A stretch of DNA of 64,000 bases from an uncultured Commensalibacter sp. (GCA_945266285.1 CALYOP010000006.1:114489-178488), one strand, 5' to 3'. Shown: positions 7,866 to 17,309, counted from the first letter of the stretch. Notes: generated by a model from the sequence alone, not told the origin. A program made the numbers and translations.

Positions 7866-8273
7866 TCAAGGCTGAACCCATGGCAAATGTTCAGCCTTCC
7901 AACCTTCGACATAACCACGATGGTTTTCGTGATTCTGTCCTCCTTCAAAGCCACCTTTTACATTATAAACCTTTGTAAATCCGGCTTGTATAGCGGCTTG
8001 GGCAGCCGACAAACTGCGCACCCCTGATCGGCACAAAAAATAAATAGGCTGATTTTTATCAAGTACTAACTTTTTTAAATCATCAATAAAATGAGCATTT
8101 CTTTGGCCCTGAAGATTTTGCCAACTGATTTTTCTAAGGATATGACCAATAGAAGAAAGATCAGGCTCACCAACCAAACTCCATTCTTCTGGAGTTCGAA
8201 CATCAACCATAACGGCTTCTTTATCCTTTTTAAGTTGATTCCATGCTTCGGTTGGGGAAACATTTTCGATCAT
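7866..8273 (-). CDS. Rhodanese-like domain protein
   Basis: A single-domain sulfurtransferase-like protein of 135 residues. The start at 8273 is fixed by AAAGGAG eight bases upstream; an in-frame TTG at 8291 lacks such a site. The N-terminal VDVRTPEEW and the active-site loop CRSGVRS (Cys81) are intact, and the VKGGFEGG segment is typical. It probably carries persulfide sulfur in the cytoplasm, since no signal peptide is seen. It is transcribed divergently from the two-component genes. Its last codons form part of an inverted repeat (7868-7898). Confidence 0.88.
   Translation of the reverse strand: MIENVSPTEAWNQLKKDKEAVMVDVRTPEEWSLVGEPDLSSIGHILRKISWQNLQGQRNAHFIDDLKKLVLDKNQPIYFLCRSGVRSLSAAQAAIQAGFTKVYNVKGGFEGGQNHENHRGYVEGWKAEHLPWVQP
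7868..7898. repeat. Inverted repeat over the 3' end of the rhodanese gene
   Basis: AAGGCTGAAC (7868-7877) and GTTCAGCCTT (7889-7898) pair perfectly across an 11-base loop. The repeat overlaps the last codons of the minus-strand rhodanese gene and lies 12 bp past the stop of the plus-strand DUF2272 gene. There is no T run on the plus strand. It may act as a terminator-like end for the plus-strand transcript. Confidence 0.4.
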
Positions 8274-8404
8274 ACTATTTCTCCTTTTCAAAATCTTTTA
8301 AACTGGTGCTATATAAATTAACCAATTGCAATAAATAATTATATTTCGCCAATTGATTAAGATTTATATACACGTTTTCATTTATAAGTTATGCCGTAAC
8401 CGTT

Positions 8405-9124
8405 ATGGAATCTTCTGCCTATATTCTTATTGTCGATGATGATCATGAAATCGTAGACCTACTATCCCAATATTTGAAGCGTCACGGCTTTCAGGTGGCG
8501 CATGCCTATAATGGCGAAGAAACACGCCAAGTATGGAAAACACATCATTTCGATTTGGTTATTTTGGATTTGATGTTACCAGGAGAAAGCGGTTTTGAAA
8601 TTTCGCATTGGTTACGAAAACAGGCCGATATTCCAATCATTATGTTAACGGCAATGGGTGAGGAAACCGACCGGATCATTGGTCTTGAATTAGGTGCGGA
8701 TGATTATCTCGCCAAACCTTTTAATCCGCGTGAATTGTTGGCCCGTATTCATTCCGTATTACATCGTTCACGTCGCGCACAACATCAACCCACAATTTCG
8801 ACAGTCAAAGCTATTCTTTTTAATGGTTGGACTCTTAATCCGTTACATCGGCAATTACTCAATGCGGATCAAATCGAAGTCCCGCTCACAGGAAAAGAAT
8901 TTGATCTATTAATGGCTTTGATTGAGCGGGCACCTCAAATCGTTACCCGTGAAATGCTATCCGATATTCTCTATGGTCATCAATTACCGCCTACCGATCG
9001 GACAATTGATGTCACCCTAAGCCGACTTCGTCGCAAATTACAAGATGATGGCCGCCAAGCACAAACGATTAAAACCGTGCATCGTGGCGGATATGTATTG
9101 GCTGTACCCGTTGAATATGTTTAA
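8405..9124 (+). CDS. OmpR/PhoB-family response regulator
   Basis: A 239-residue regulator. The receiver domain has the acidic pair Asp11-Asp12 in VDDDHEIV, the phosphoacceptor Asp55 in VILDLMLPG, Thr82 and Lys104 in LAKPFNPRE. The C-terminal winged-helix domain includes LTGKEFDLLMALIERAPQIV and RTIDVTLSRLRRKLQDD, as in OmpR. It overlaps the histidine kinase gene by 8 bp, so the two are made together. The kinase is EnvZ-like, so envelope or osmotic control is a reasonable guess, but the target genes are not visible from sequence. Confidence 0.92.
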   Translation: MESSAYILIVDDDHEIVDLLSQYLKRHGFQVAHAYNGEETRQVWKTHHFDLVILDLMLPGESGFEISHWLRKQADIPIIMLTAMGEETDRIIGLELGADDYLAKPFNPRELLARIHSVLHRSRRAQHQPTISTVKAILFNGWTLNPLHRQLLNADQIEVPLTGKEFDLLMALIERAPQIVTREMLSDILYGHQLPPTDRTIDVTLSRLRRKLQDDGRQAQTIKTVHRGGYVLAVPVEYV

Positions 9125-10499
9125 ACGATTTCAAAAATGGCACTTATGGCCACGCTCGCTTGCGACACGAACAGCTTTATTACTCATTTTGGGAATGGGT
9201 ATGATCGAAGTCTGTGGACTATTGATTCATACCTTGGATCGTATTGACTTTGATCGTCTAACGCAAGAACAGGACTTAGCCAACAGAGCCACTGCAATTT
9301 ATCGGGATATTTCAGAAACCGATAATAAAGACCGTAGTGATGAAGTCGATGGGCTGGATCCTATTCCAGGTTTTAATATCTTTCTATCCAGTCATGCAGA
9401 TCTTCAAGGGATTCATCCCCGTTCTGTCAAATTGGAACAAACGGTTTCCCATTTATTATCGACTGTTTTATTTCCTCCTGAATTACGTCCTAGAAAAATT
9501 CTTGCTGCAACCGATAATAATCACCGACGCAGTTCGATTTCTTTTCAACTACCCAATGACAAACGTTGGTTGAATATTTCTTATACCTTGGCCCAGCCTA
9601 ATCCTTTTCGATCGGTTACTTTTCCTATTGCTTTTTTCGTTATGGCAACTTCAACCTGTTTTTTAACCATATGGGGGGTAAAACGTCTTATCGCACCGGT
9701 AAGCACGCTTGCCGCCGCTGCAGAACGGTTAGGACAGGATGTGAATGCACCTCCTTTATCTGAAACAGGCCCATTGGAAATAGCAAAGGCTGCACGTGCT
9801 TTTAACATCATGTCCAGCCGTATCCATCGCTTTGTCACCGACCGGACACAATTATTGCTAGCTATTGGTCATGATTTACGCACACCTATTACCCGCCTGA
9901 AATTACGTGCTGAATTTATTGAAGACGATGCTCTTCGCACGAAATTTCTTGCTGATCTCGATGAAATTGAAGCCATGATTCGGGCGACTTTGGCTTTTGG
10001 AAGAGACAATGCTCGACATGAACCGACAACAGCTTTGGATATAGCCAGTTTATTAGAAACGATCATCGATGAAATGCGTGAAGCCTATCCAGATAAACAG
10101 GAAAAAATCGTTTTACAAGAACCTTTACCGAAAATTACCGTTTGTGCGAAACCACTTGGTTTAAAACGTGCCTTACGTAATTTAATGGAAAATGCATTGC
10201 TTTACGGTGGTAATGTGCGTGTAAATCTTCAAACGCATTATATATCCTCCCATGATCTACAAGACGGTGAAAAAGTCGCTATTCTTATCGAAGATGATGG
10301 TCCAGGATTAAAAGACGAAACATTAGAACAGGTTTTTGAACCCTTTTTTCGTATAGAGACCAGTCGTAATCGTGCAACTGGAGGAACCGGCTTAGGCCTT
10401 TCAATTGCTCGAAATATCATACGCGGACAAGGAGGAGATATTATCTTGCAGAATCGTTCACCACATGGATTATGTGCGATCGTTACGTTAATTGGATGA
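9117..10499 (+). CDS. EnvZ-like sensor histidine kinase
   Basis: The start at ATG 9117 overlaps the end of the response regulator gene and gives 460 residues. One membrane helix lies at about residues 18-40 and a second near residue 165-190 (IAFFVMATSTCFLTIWGV). A periplasmic sensor region sits between them. A HAMP domain follows, then the phosphoacceptor His252 in GHDLRTPITRL. The ATP-binding boxes are NLMENALLYGG, EDDGPGL and GGTGLGLSIARNI. All catalytic motifs are intact. The frame extends upstream to 9045, but that part is read inside the regulator gene and is not a plausible start. Confidence 0.92.
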   Translation: MFKRFQKWHLWPRSLATRTALLLILGMGMIEVCGLLIHTLDRIDFDRLTQEQDLANRATAIYRDISETDNKDRSDEVDGLDPIPGFNIFLSSHADLQGIHPRSVKLEQTVSHLLSTVLFPPELRPRKILAATDNNHRRSSISFQLPNDKRWLNISYTLAQPNPFRSVTFPIAFFVMATSTCFLTIWGVKRLIAPVSTLAAAAERLGQDVNAPPLSETGPLEIAKAARAFNIMSSRIHRFVTDRTQLLLAIGHDLRTPITRLKLRAEFIEDDALRTKFLADLDEIEAMIRATLAFGRDNARHEPTTALDIASLLETIIDEMREAYPDKQEKIVLQEPLPKITVCAKPLGLKRALRNLMENALLYGGNVRVNLQTHYISSHDLQDGEKVAILIEDDGPGLKDETLEQVFEPFFRIETSRNRATGGTGLGLSIARNIIRGQGGDIILQNRSPHGLCAIVTLIG

Positions 10500-10580
10500 A
10501 CTAATCCAACAGGGTTGCCCAAACCAACCAATCATGGCAAAGCAATAACGTTTATTTATTAAAGAGATTCAATAGCCAAT

Positions 10581-11159
10581 ATGTTACAACGCCTCTATGA
10601 TCGTGCCATAAAACTAGCCGCCAGCCGTTATGCTGCTTTTTGGTTATGTTTAACTTCCTTCGCTGAAGCCAGTTTTTTCCCGCTTCCACCCGATGTGCTT
10701 TTATGCCCTATGATACTAGCCAGACGGGAAAAAGCGTGGCTTTATGCAATATTATGCACGTTAAGTAGCGTTATAGGTGGGTTATTAGGATGGGTTATTG
10801 GGGCATTTCTTTTGCAATATATTGCCATGCCTATCGTTCATTTTTACCATGCTGATCAGCAACTTTTAAATCTTCAACAGAAATTTCAAACTTATGGTGT
10901 ATGGATTATCCTCATTAAAGGATTAACCCCTATTCCCTATAAATTTGTTACGATCGCATCCGGTATGGCTCATTTCTCGATTTTGCCATTTCTTGTTGCC
11001 AGTGCCGTAACACGCGGTATACGTTTCTTTCTTGAAGCAATATTATTATATCATTTTGGACCACCTATTCAGGACTTTATTGAACGCCGTATGATATGGG
11101 TCGCTACGGCATTCGGTGTTATCTTGATAGGCGGAATATGTGCTTTTAAATTTATTTAA
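10581..11159 (+). CDS. DedA/YqaA-like membrane protein
   Basis: A 192-residue membrane protein of the DedA (SNARE-associated/VTT) superfamily, closest in look to the short YqaA type. Features are the N-terminal SFAEASFFPLPPDVLLCPM with re-entrant-loop character, VIGGLLGWVIG, and the second half KGLTPIPYKFVTIASGMA. There are about five hydrophobic segments. DedA proteins act in membrane homeostasis, and some members flip lipids or transport undecaprenyl phosphate. It stands 81 bp after the kinase gene on the same strand, so it could be co-transcribed with it. Confidence 0.85.
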   Translation: MLQRLYDRAIKLAASRYAAFWLCLTSFAEASFFPLPPDVLLCPMILARREKAWLYAILCTLSSVIGGLLGWVIGAFLLQYIAMPIVHFYHADQQLLNLQQKFQTYGVWIILIKGLTPIPYKFVTIASGMAHFSILPFLVASAVTRGIRFFLEAILLYHFGPPIQDFIERRMIWVATAFGVILIGGICAFKFI

Positions 11160-11161
11160 TA

Positions 11162-11551
11162 TTAACTTAACTTCTGTGTACGTTTTTTTCGGCTATTCTT
11201 TTTCTGATAAGCTTGCAAGGCTTTAATCATTATTTTGACATCGTCTGGTGGGATCACGAATCCTACTGGTCCATAACCTGGATGTTGAAAAGCCATTAAA
11301 ACACTTTCAGAAAGCGTTTCTTCCTGAATAGCCCAACGTGTTTGATAAGCAGGTTTAATTTCTGCACCCATAATATCAGGTAATACTTGGCCCTCAGCTA
11401 TCGCCCACCGAACAATTCCAAGAACACGGATGAATTCCGAAAGCTGATCCGGTGAAAGTTTCAACGAACCACTAACCCCACTTTCAGGTAAGAAATCTAA
11501 CGTAACGTTTTTTTTATCTTCTGAAAGTTGAATATTAAAATAGGCAGCCAT
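11162..11551 (-). CDS. Conserved-looking small protein of unknown function
   Basis: From the ATG at 11551 (TAGGAG eight bases upstream) the product is 129 residues. It is soluble, mixed alpha/beta in character, with no signal peptide or recognisable catalytic motif. Visible segments are LDFLPESGVSGSLKLSPDQL, IRWAIAEG-like helices and GPVGFVIPPDDVKIMIKAL. The end is very basic (KKNSRKKRTQKL). I do not recognise the family. It lies downstream of ispE on the same strand with a gap of 82 bp, and converges with the DedA-like gene. An in-frame start at 11593 lacks a ribosome site. Confidence 0.7.
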   Translation of the reverse strand: MAAYFNIQLSEDKKNVTLDFLPESGVSGSLKLSPDQLSEFIRVLGIVRWAIAEGQVLPDIMGAEIKPAYQTRWAIQEETLSESVLMAFQHPGYGPVGFVIPPDDVKIMIKALQAYQKKNSRKKRTQKLS

Positions 11552-11633
11552 GACCACTCCTAAACTGTTAAAACCTTTTTTATCATAATCCACCTAACAA
11601 TATTCTTTAGTTATAGAACCTTTATTGAATATA

Positions 11634-12521
11634 TTACAGATTATGATGTCCACCGCCCCATACCCACCAATTTGGATTTCTTGATGTGAGGATAGAAGCC
11701 ATTTTTTTCGCTATCTCTGGCGTATCAAATAATCCAAAACATGTGGCTCCTGAACCGCTCATTCTCGCTAAACGACAATCAGGGAGACTTTGAATTTCAT
11801 CCAGAACTTTCTTAATCGTCGGTTTGATTTTACAAGCAGGTTCCTGCAAATCATTATGTTGTTCCGAAATCGTCCTAGCTAATGATTGAAAACCAGACCA
11901 CTTTAAATCCAATTGAGCACGATTGGAAAACGCAGCTTCACGTTTTGCAAAAACCTCTTGGGTTGAAACAGCCTCTCCATGATTGACTAATACCATCCCA
12001 AAAGATGGAATATGCTCAAAAGATGTTAAAATCTCTCCAATGCCCTCCATCCGAAGTGCTTGTGATTGTAAACAGACTGGAATATCTGCGCCAAGTGTTA
12101 ACGCAATATCATGCATTTCCTGTTCTGTAAAAGGCAGTTCCCAATAGCGTTTTAACAAACGCAAAGTTGCTGCAGCATCAGCAGAACCTCCACCAATACC
12201 CGAAGCAACAGGGAGATTCTTTTCAAGAAGAATATGAGCCGATGGTAAATCTTTTCCTGATTTTTTAGCCAGTATATTTGCCGCCCGAACAATCAAATTA
12301 TCCTGAGGATCCATACGCTGCAATTCGCTAGCAAAAGGCCCGGTAATTTCCAGACTAATCTTTCCTTCTTGCGGGGATACTGGTAATAGGATCAACCGAT
12401 CTGCGGCCTCAGCAAATATCGCCATACTATCCAAAAGATGATAACCGTCCGGCCGTTTTCCAGTTACATGTAAATATAAATTGATCTTTGCGTAAGCTGA
12501 TTCTTGAAACTGAGAATCCAT
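11634..12521 (-). CDS. ispE: 4-diphosphocytidyl-2-C-methyl-D-erythritol kinase
   Basis: IspE phosphorylates CDP-methylerythritol in the non-mevalonate isoprenoid pathway. It is a GHMP kinase, with AKINLYLHV at the N-terminus (Lys12), the phosphate loop PVASGIGGGSADAAA at residues 104-118, the catalytic-Asp segment LGADIPVC and the C-terminal RMSGSGATCFGLF. The 295-residue length is normal. It starts 2 bp after the stop of the upstream TPR gene, so they share a transcript. It belongs to the same pathway as Dxs, encoded at 20.4 kb, which feeds hopanoid synthesis. Confidence 0.95.
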   Translation of the reverse strand: MDSQFQESAYAKINLYLHVTGKRPDGYHLLDSMAIFAEAADRLILLPVSPQEGKISLEITGPFASELQRMDPQDNLIVRAANILAKKSGKDLPSAHILLEKNLPVASGIGGGSADAAATLRLLKRYWELPFTEQEMHDIALTLGADIPVCLQSQALRMEGIGEILTSFEHIPSFGMVLVNHGEAVSTQEVFAKREAAFSNRAQLDLKWSGFQSLARTISEQHNDLQEPACKIKPTIKKVLDEIQSLPDCRLARMSGSGATCFGLFDTPEIAKKMASILTSRNPNWWVWGGGHHNL

Positions 12522-12523
12522 AA

Positions 12524-14299
12524 TTATTTTCTTTCTTCTTTCATAAATGAAAGATTAGGCTTCTTTTTATTTGCATCTTCCAATGCCTTAACAATTAATG
12601 CTTTTACATCAGGTTCAGGATGACAACTCAACGCTACATGCCATTGATTAATTGCTTCTTGAAAACGTCCTACTTTCCAATAGGCTACACCAAGATGATA
12701 ATTCAATTCAGGATCTTCAGGAATTTTCTTAGACGCATCTTCTAGATTTCTAACACCTTCCTTAATCTGGTTATTCATAATCATAGCCCAGCCCAAACTA
12801 TCTCGGATGGCGGCTTCTTCAGGTGCTATATCCACAGCACGTTGCAACATGATTTGCGCTTCGGATAAATTAATTTTTCTTAAAGTCCAGCTATAGCCAA
12901 GATAATTCAGTAATACTGCCTCGTTGGGAGCAAGTTTTAATGCTGTTTCTAAATCTTTTTGCGCTTTTGGCCATTGATTTATTTTATCATAGGCTATGGC
13001 ACGCGCAAAATATAACGGCCAATCGGCCATCGTTATATGTCGTTCTATTTGAATAGCCTTAGTATAAGCATGGATGGCTTGTTGATAGTCTTTACTCTCT
13101 AGAGAAATATCCCCCCAGGATTGCCAAGGATCAATTTGATTTGGATATTTGGTAATCAGTTCTTTTAAAATAGCATCGGCTTCTGACTTTTTGCCTAATA
13201 AGGCATTAAGCCTAGCCAAACGTAATTGAGCCACGGTTTTCAGAGGATCATTTTCGTTAATAGCCTGTAAAATTCGGATAGCCTGCTCAATATGTTTTTC
13301 ATCTGCCATAATTCCAGCCAATAGCAAACGTGCAGAAGAAAGTTGGGGGTTCATTTGTAAAGCAAACTGCAACACCATCTGTTCTGTATGCAAGGCCATA
13401 ATACGCTGGGGATCCGTTTGAATATCATCATTATCACTATCTTGAGAAGCGATATCCTGCTGAATAGAAGATGCTATTGCCAGGTAAACCTGAGCCATGG
13501 CTTCTTGTGTATTATGAACTGGAAAACGCGATAATGCTTTGTCCAAGTCCTTTTCAGCAATTGCCAGATTTGGCAGAACCGTTACCAAATCGTGTACCAT
13601 AGCCTGAGCCTTACCAGGACGCCCCTGTTTAACCAGAACATGACCGTAAGTCTGTGTTAACATCAAATCAACACCAGAAAACATTCGACTGGTTTGAGAA
13701 AATAATTGTGAAGCCTGATCGGTTCTTCCATCCATAAAGGCCATAATTCCTTTATGGAAAATATAAACCCCTGGCAAAAGCGTTCTCTTACTCCCCACAT
13801 CCAAGGCCGCAAAAGCTTGATCGGTCTGCCCCTTTCCAAATAAGCACCAAGCCTGCAATAAATCGGAAGACAAGGCCCCTAGTGGATCGGAAGTCGTTTG
13901 CTTGTAATAAGTAATGGCTTCTTGCCAATTGTTTTTAATAGCGGCCTCATTTCCTAATACCAATGCCGCAACGGGATCATCTTTTTGCGCTTTTGCCAAA
14001 ACAAACGCTTGATCGCTACCAGCCAGAACACTATAAAAAAAAGCATTCTGTTGAATTTTTTTATTGTCTTTATTTTGTTGTAAAATCTGATTAAAAAGCT
14101 CGGCTGATTTTAAGTTATCACCTATTCTTGCTGCGTAAATCGCAGTTAAAAATGCACCTGATCCCCCTGATTTTGGCGTATAAGGAAGTACGGGTTCGGG
14201 ATCTTTCTCAAGTGCCCATGTTTTTTGATAGGAAGGTAAACCTATGGCTGCCAAAGGAACAGACAAAAAAATTGTGCATAAAATACGCTGAAATCGCAT
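12524..14299 (-). CDS. Exported tetratricopeptide-repeat protein
   Basis: A 591-residue protein with an N-terminal signal peptide (MRFQRILCTIFLSVPLAAIG, cleavage probably before the stretch around residue 29). The rest is built of TPR-like helical pairs. Clear ones lie near the C-terminus, such as VLLNYLGYSWTLRK, AIRDSLGWAMIMNNQIKEG and ELNYHLGVAYWKVGRFQEA. The layout resembles the alphaproteobacterial TPR proteins next to ispE, which are thought to be periplasmic scaffolds. It has no catalytic domain. It is the first gene of a unit with ispE and is divergent from the UDG-like gene. Confidence 0.85.
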   Translation of the reverse strand: MRFQRILCTIFLSVPLAAIGLPSYQKTWALEKDPEPVLPYTPKSGGSGAFLTAIYAARIGDNLKSAELFNQILQQNKDNKKIQQNAFFYSVLAGSDQAFVLAKAQKDDPVAALVLGNEAAIKNNWQEAITYYKQTTSDPLGALSSDLLQAWCLFGKGQTDQAFAALDVGSKRTLLPGVYIFHKGIMAFMDGRTDQASQLFSQTSRMFSGVDLMLTQTYGHVLVKQGRPGKAQAMVHDLVTVLPNLAIAEKDLDKALSRFPVHNTQEAMAQVYLAIASSIQQDIASQDSDNDDIQTDPQRIMALHTEQMVLQFALQMNPQLSSARLLLAGIMADEKHIEQAIRILQAINENDPLKTVAQLRLARLNALLGKKSEADAILKELITKYPNQIDPWQSWGDISLESKDYQQAIHAYTKAIQIERHITMADWPLYFARAIAYDKINQWPKAQKDLETALKLAPNEAVLLNYLGYSWTLRKINLSEAQIMLQRAVDIAPEEAAIRDSLGWAMIMNNQIKEGVRNLEDASKKIPEDPELNYHLGVAYWKVGRFQEAINQWHVALSCHPEPDVKALIVKALEDANKKKPNLSFMKEERK

Positions 14300-14360
14300 A
14301 ATGTGTTATCTTCTCAGCTGGCAGGTTATGTTTTCTCTAATAGACTTTGAATGACGCGTA

Positions 14361-15116
14361 ATGATGGATCATATTGCACTGCTAAATCTTTACCGGGAAT
14401 GGGGCGTAGATGAAGCGTTGGTTTCTTTATGTACAAATCATTTAGAAAATGTAAAGCAAACAGTTCATAAATCACCCATTAAACAAAATTTTTCTTCGCT
14501 TTCCAGCTCGCAAAAAGATTTATCCATTCAATTGCAAAATGCAACTAATTTAAATGAAATTTGCGAGATTATCCAATCTTCCAAAGCTAGTCCCCTTCAC
14601 GACACTGCAATGCATTCTGTTTTACCCAAAGGAAATCCAGAAGGAAAATATTTTATCATTGGTGAAGTTCCCGATCATGAAGAAGATCGAAGTGGTTATG
14701 TGTTTGCAGGTCGATGTGAAGCATGGATAAAACAACTTTTATCCGATATCGAAATTCCCTTCGATCAATGCTTACGCATTCCCTTAATTCCTTGGCGCCC
14801 ACCGGGTGGCCGGCCTCCTTCTGATCAGGAATTACAAAATTGCTTACCTTTTTTATATCGCATTCTGGAAATTTATAATCCCGAATTGATCATCACAATG
14901 GGTGTAAGACCGACCCGTGTCTTAACGGGTTCTTCTGCACCTATTGGACGGTTACGGGGACGTTGGCAAAAAATTACGTTACCTGAGCAGAAAAAAACGC
15001 TTCTTCTTTTTCCAATGAGACACCCTTCGCAATTGGATATTAGCGTTAAAGCACGTCAAGAAACTTGGCATGACTTATTACTAATCCGTAAATTTATCAA
15101 TGATAATACATCGTAA
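14361..15116 (+). CDS. Uracil-DNA glycosylase family 4-like protein with degenerate motifs
   Basis: The 251-residue protein has the UDG fold with motif A written GEVPDHEED (from residue 101) in place of GEAPGxxED. The usual PFVG is YVFAG. The loop LIPWRPPGGRPPSDQE matches the family NVLPWRPPGN segment. Motif B is HPSQLD (His221). The N-terminal cysteine pair that helps hold a 4Fe-4S cluster in family 4 enzymes is absent; SSKASPLHDTA stands where GCALKxTA is expected. It could be a divergent but active enzyme, a binding protein, or inactive. It is divergent from the TPR gene. Confidence 0.78.
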   Translation: MMDHIALLNLYREWGVDEALVSLCTNHLENVKQTVHKSPIKQNFSSLSSSQKDLSIQLQNATNLNEICEIIQSSKASPLHDTAMHSVLPKGNPEGKYFIIGEVPDHEEDRSGYVFAGRCEAWIKQLLSDIEIPFDQCLRIPLIPWRPPGGRPPSDQELQNCLPFLYRILEIYNPELIITMGVRPTRVLTGSSAPIGRLRGRWQKITLPEQKKTLLLFPMRHPSQLDISVKARQETWHDLLLIRKFINDNTS

Positions 15117-15335
15117 AAAAATATTATAAATCTAGCATTTTCAATTTTTTAAAATAATGGATTCACACATTAATTAAAAACAAGAAATCAATCGCTACTT
15201 ACCTTATTTATTAACATATTATTACCGATAAACTGTTTCTCTTTGTTTCTAGTTATTGCTACAAAAAATTTGTACATTTAACTTTTTTCTAAATTACTTG
15301 ATTTATCATTTAATCTTTCCTAGATATGCATCATT

Positions 15336-17258
15336 ATGCAAGGGAAAAATTCAATTTCTCCTTCAGTTGTGCGAGCTTTAGTGGCGAGTGCAGCTTTGTT
15401 GGCCGGAGCTTCTACTGCCCCATTAAGGGCACAGACCTCTGTTCAACCAGATCGATATAAGGAAACCGCTTTTGCAGTTGTTCGATTATCATCGGGCGGT
15501 GCTGCGAATAGTGGAATTAGTTTTCCGCATCCACTGACATCAGAGGATGCAAGAAAAGTCCGCATCATCTTCGATCTGCAACGGAAGGGTGATTTTCAAA
15601 ACGCAATTATCAAAACGGCTAAAATTAATAATAATCTATTACTTGGGGATATTCTTTCGGATCGCTATCTGAATCCAAAATATCTCCCAGATGCAGGCGA
15701 ACTTCGGTCATGGTTGAAAAATTTTTCATCTTATGTCGATGCACAAGCCATTGCCAAACGCCTCACAACCATTGATCCCAAAATTACAAATCCGATTATT
15801 CATCCAGCACTTGTTTTAGGAAAGGAAACAGCGCGCATTAATTTGCCAACAGATGAAGAAGCAGATCCCATAACAACAACCTTTAAACGGAATATTTTAC
15901 TCGACCGTACAATTTATGAAAGAGCAAAACAAGGTTTGAATGGCGCCAAAAGTGCGCTGGCACTTATCAAAGCTACACCTGGGATGACCGATCTTTATGC
16001 CGCTCAACTACAAGCAGAAATTGCAATGCAGCTTTTCTCTATTGGAGAAAATGAATTTGCTTTGCAAATTGCTCAAAAGGCCTTTTCCCTATCACAAGGA
16101 CGTATTGGCTTGGCCGGTTACACAGCGGGATTGATCGCATGGAAAATGCAGAAAAACGATCTTGCCTTTTATTTGTTTGAAAAGGCTGCGCAATCTGATT
16201 TAACCTCTCCCAGTATTCGAGCCGCTTGTTTCTTCTGGGCTGCAAGAATTGAACAAAAAGTCGGCGATATGCAGGCTTATAATTTATGGCTTAGGCGTGC
16301 CGCTGCTTCACCACGGACATTTTACGGTATATTGGCAAACCGTATCCTTAATGAAGCGACATCCTTGCCAGAAGCAAAATTGTCACCGTTATCTTTTTCA
16401 TCCTCTGATGAAGCATCAGTCTCAAATAATCTGGTTTTAAGTCAGATCGACGTGGATATTATCGCTGATACGGCTTTGGGAAAACGCTTTTTCGCATTGA
16501 TTCAAGTAGATGAAAAAGAACGTGCGGAAACGATTCTTAGACAATTATGGATGGAATATCAGCATGACACCGCTTTGCATCGCTCTATACAGCTTGTAGC
16601 GAAAGCTGTGAAGATGGATGGTTTGTCTGATCAATTAACGTCGATCCTTGATCAAACCAATGATGTAATGAAAACGGCGCATCCATTGCCTACACCTCAT
16701 TTATCGCCACTTCATGGTTATAAGATCAACCCAGCTTTAGTTTACGCGATGATCCGGTTGGAATCTAATTTTAATGCGCATGCAGTATCCGGCAAAGGTG
16801 CAAGAGGTTTAATGCAAATCATGCCGGTAACCGCAAAATATATTGTTGATCAAACCAAAAATATATCATTAAGCCATCCAACACAGTTGCAAAATGAAGC
16901 ACTTAATCTTGAAATTGGACAACTTTATTTGCTTCATTTGGCAGAACTGGCCAGTCATCAAGGGCAAACGGATTTACCCAAAGGCGGTAATCTGATCCAT
17001 ATGTTGGCTAGTTATAATGCGGGTCCTGCTAATCTGGCCCATTGGTTAGATCAATATAACAACGAAGATCCGCTTTTATTCATTGAAAGCATCCCTTTAC
17101 AGGAAACACGTAATTACCTGCATCGTGCTTTCGCTTATTTGTGGATTTATTCTGAAAAACTAGATTTACCGATACCTTCGTTAGATGCATTGGCAAAAAA
17201 TCAATGGCCTGCATTTGCTGAAGAAGAGAAACTCGCTAAATCGACTACGATTCATTAA
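15336..17258 (+). CDS. Soluble lytic murein transglycosylase
   Basis: This enzyme cleaves peptidoglycan glycan strands in the periplasm to give 1,6-anhydro ends. The 640-residue protein has a signal peptide (positively charged start, then RALVASAALLAGASTAPLRA). An alpha-helical superhelix domain, as in Slt70, runs to about residue 455. The SLT catalytic domain follows, with YAMIRLESNFN (catalytic Glu476), GKGARGLMQIMP and MLASYNAGPANLAHWL. The start at ATG 15336 is preceded by AT-rich sequence with no strong ribosome site. It ends before the terminator shared with the CorC/HlyC gene. Confidence 0.93.
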   Translation: MQGKNSISPSVVRALVASAALLAGASTAPLRAQTSVQPDRYKETAFAVVRLSSGGAANSGISFPHPLTSEDARKVRIIFDLQRKGDFQNAIIKTAKINNNLLLGDILSDRYLNPKYLPDAGELRSWLKNFSSYVDAQAIAKRLTTIDPKITNPIIHPALVLGKETARINLPTDEEADPITTTFKRNILLDRTIYERAKQGLNGAKSALALIKATPGMTDLYAAQLQAEIAMQLFSIGENEFALQIAQKAFSLSQGRIGLAGYTAGLIAWKMQKNDLAFYLFEKAAQSDLTSPSIRAACFFWAARIEQKVGDMQAYNLWLRRAAASPRTFYGILANRILNEATSLPEAKLSPLSFSSSDEASVSNNLVLSQIDVDIIADTALGKRFFALIQVDEKERAETILRQLWMEYQHDTALHRSIQLVAKAVKMDGLSDQLTSILDQTNDVMKTAHPLPTPHLSPLHGYKINPALVYAMIRLESNFNAHAVSGKGARGLMQIMPVTAKYIVDQTKNISLSHPTQLQNEALNLEIGQLYLLHLAELASHQGQTDLPKGGNLIHMLASYNAGPANLAHWLDQYNNEDPLLFIESIPLQETRNYLHRAFAYLWIYSEKLDLPIPSLDALAKNQWPAFAEEEKLAKSTTIH

Positions 17259-17268
17259 AAAGCAATCC

Positions 17269-17304
17269 AAGTATCTTTCTTCCGTTCAGAAGAAAGATAC
17301 TTTT
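17269..17304. terminator. Intrinsic terminator between convergent genes
   Basis: A perfect 14-base stem, AAGTATCTTTCTTC (17269-17282) with GAAGAAAGATACTT (17289-17302) and a 6-base loop, ends in TTTT. It lies between the lytic transglycosylase stop and the 3' end of the convergent CorC/HlyC gene. Confidence 0.85.
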
Positions 17305-17309
17305 AACCA

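Noticed and set aside
9045..9116. Upstream extension of the histidine kinase frame
   Set aside because: It lies in the 3' end of the response regulator gene and would add residues unlike any kinase N-terminus.
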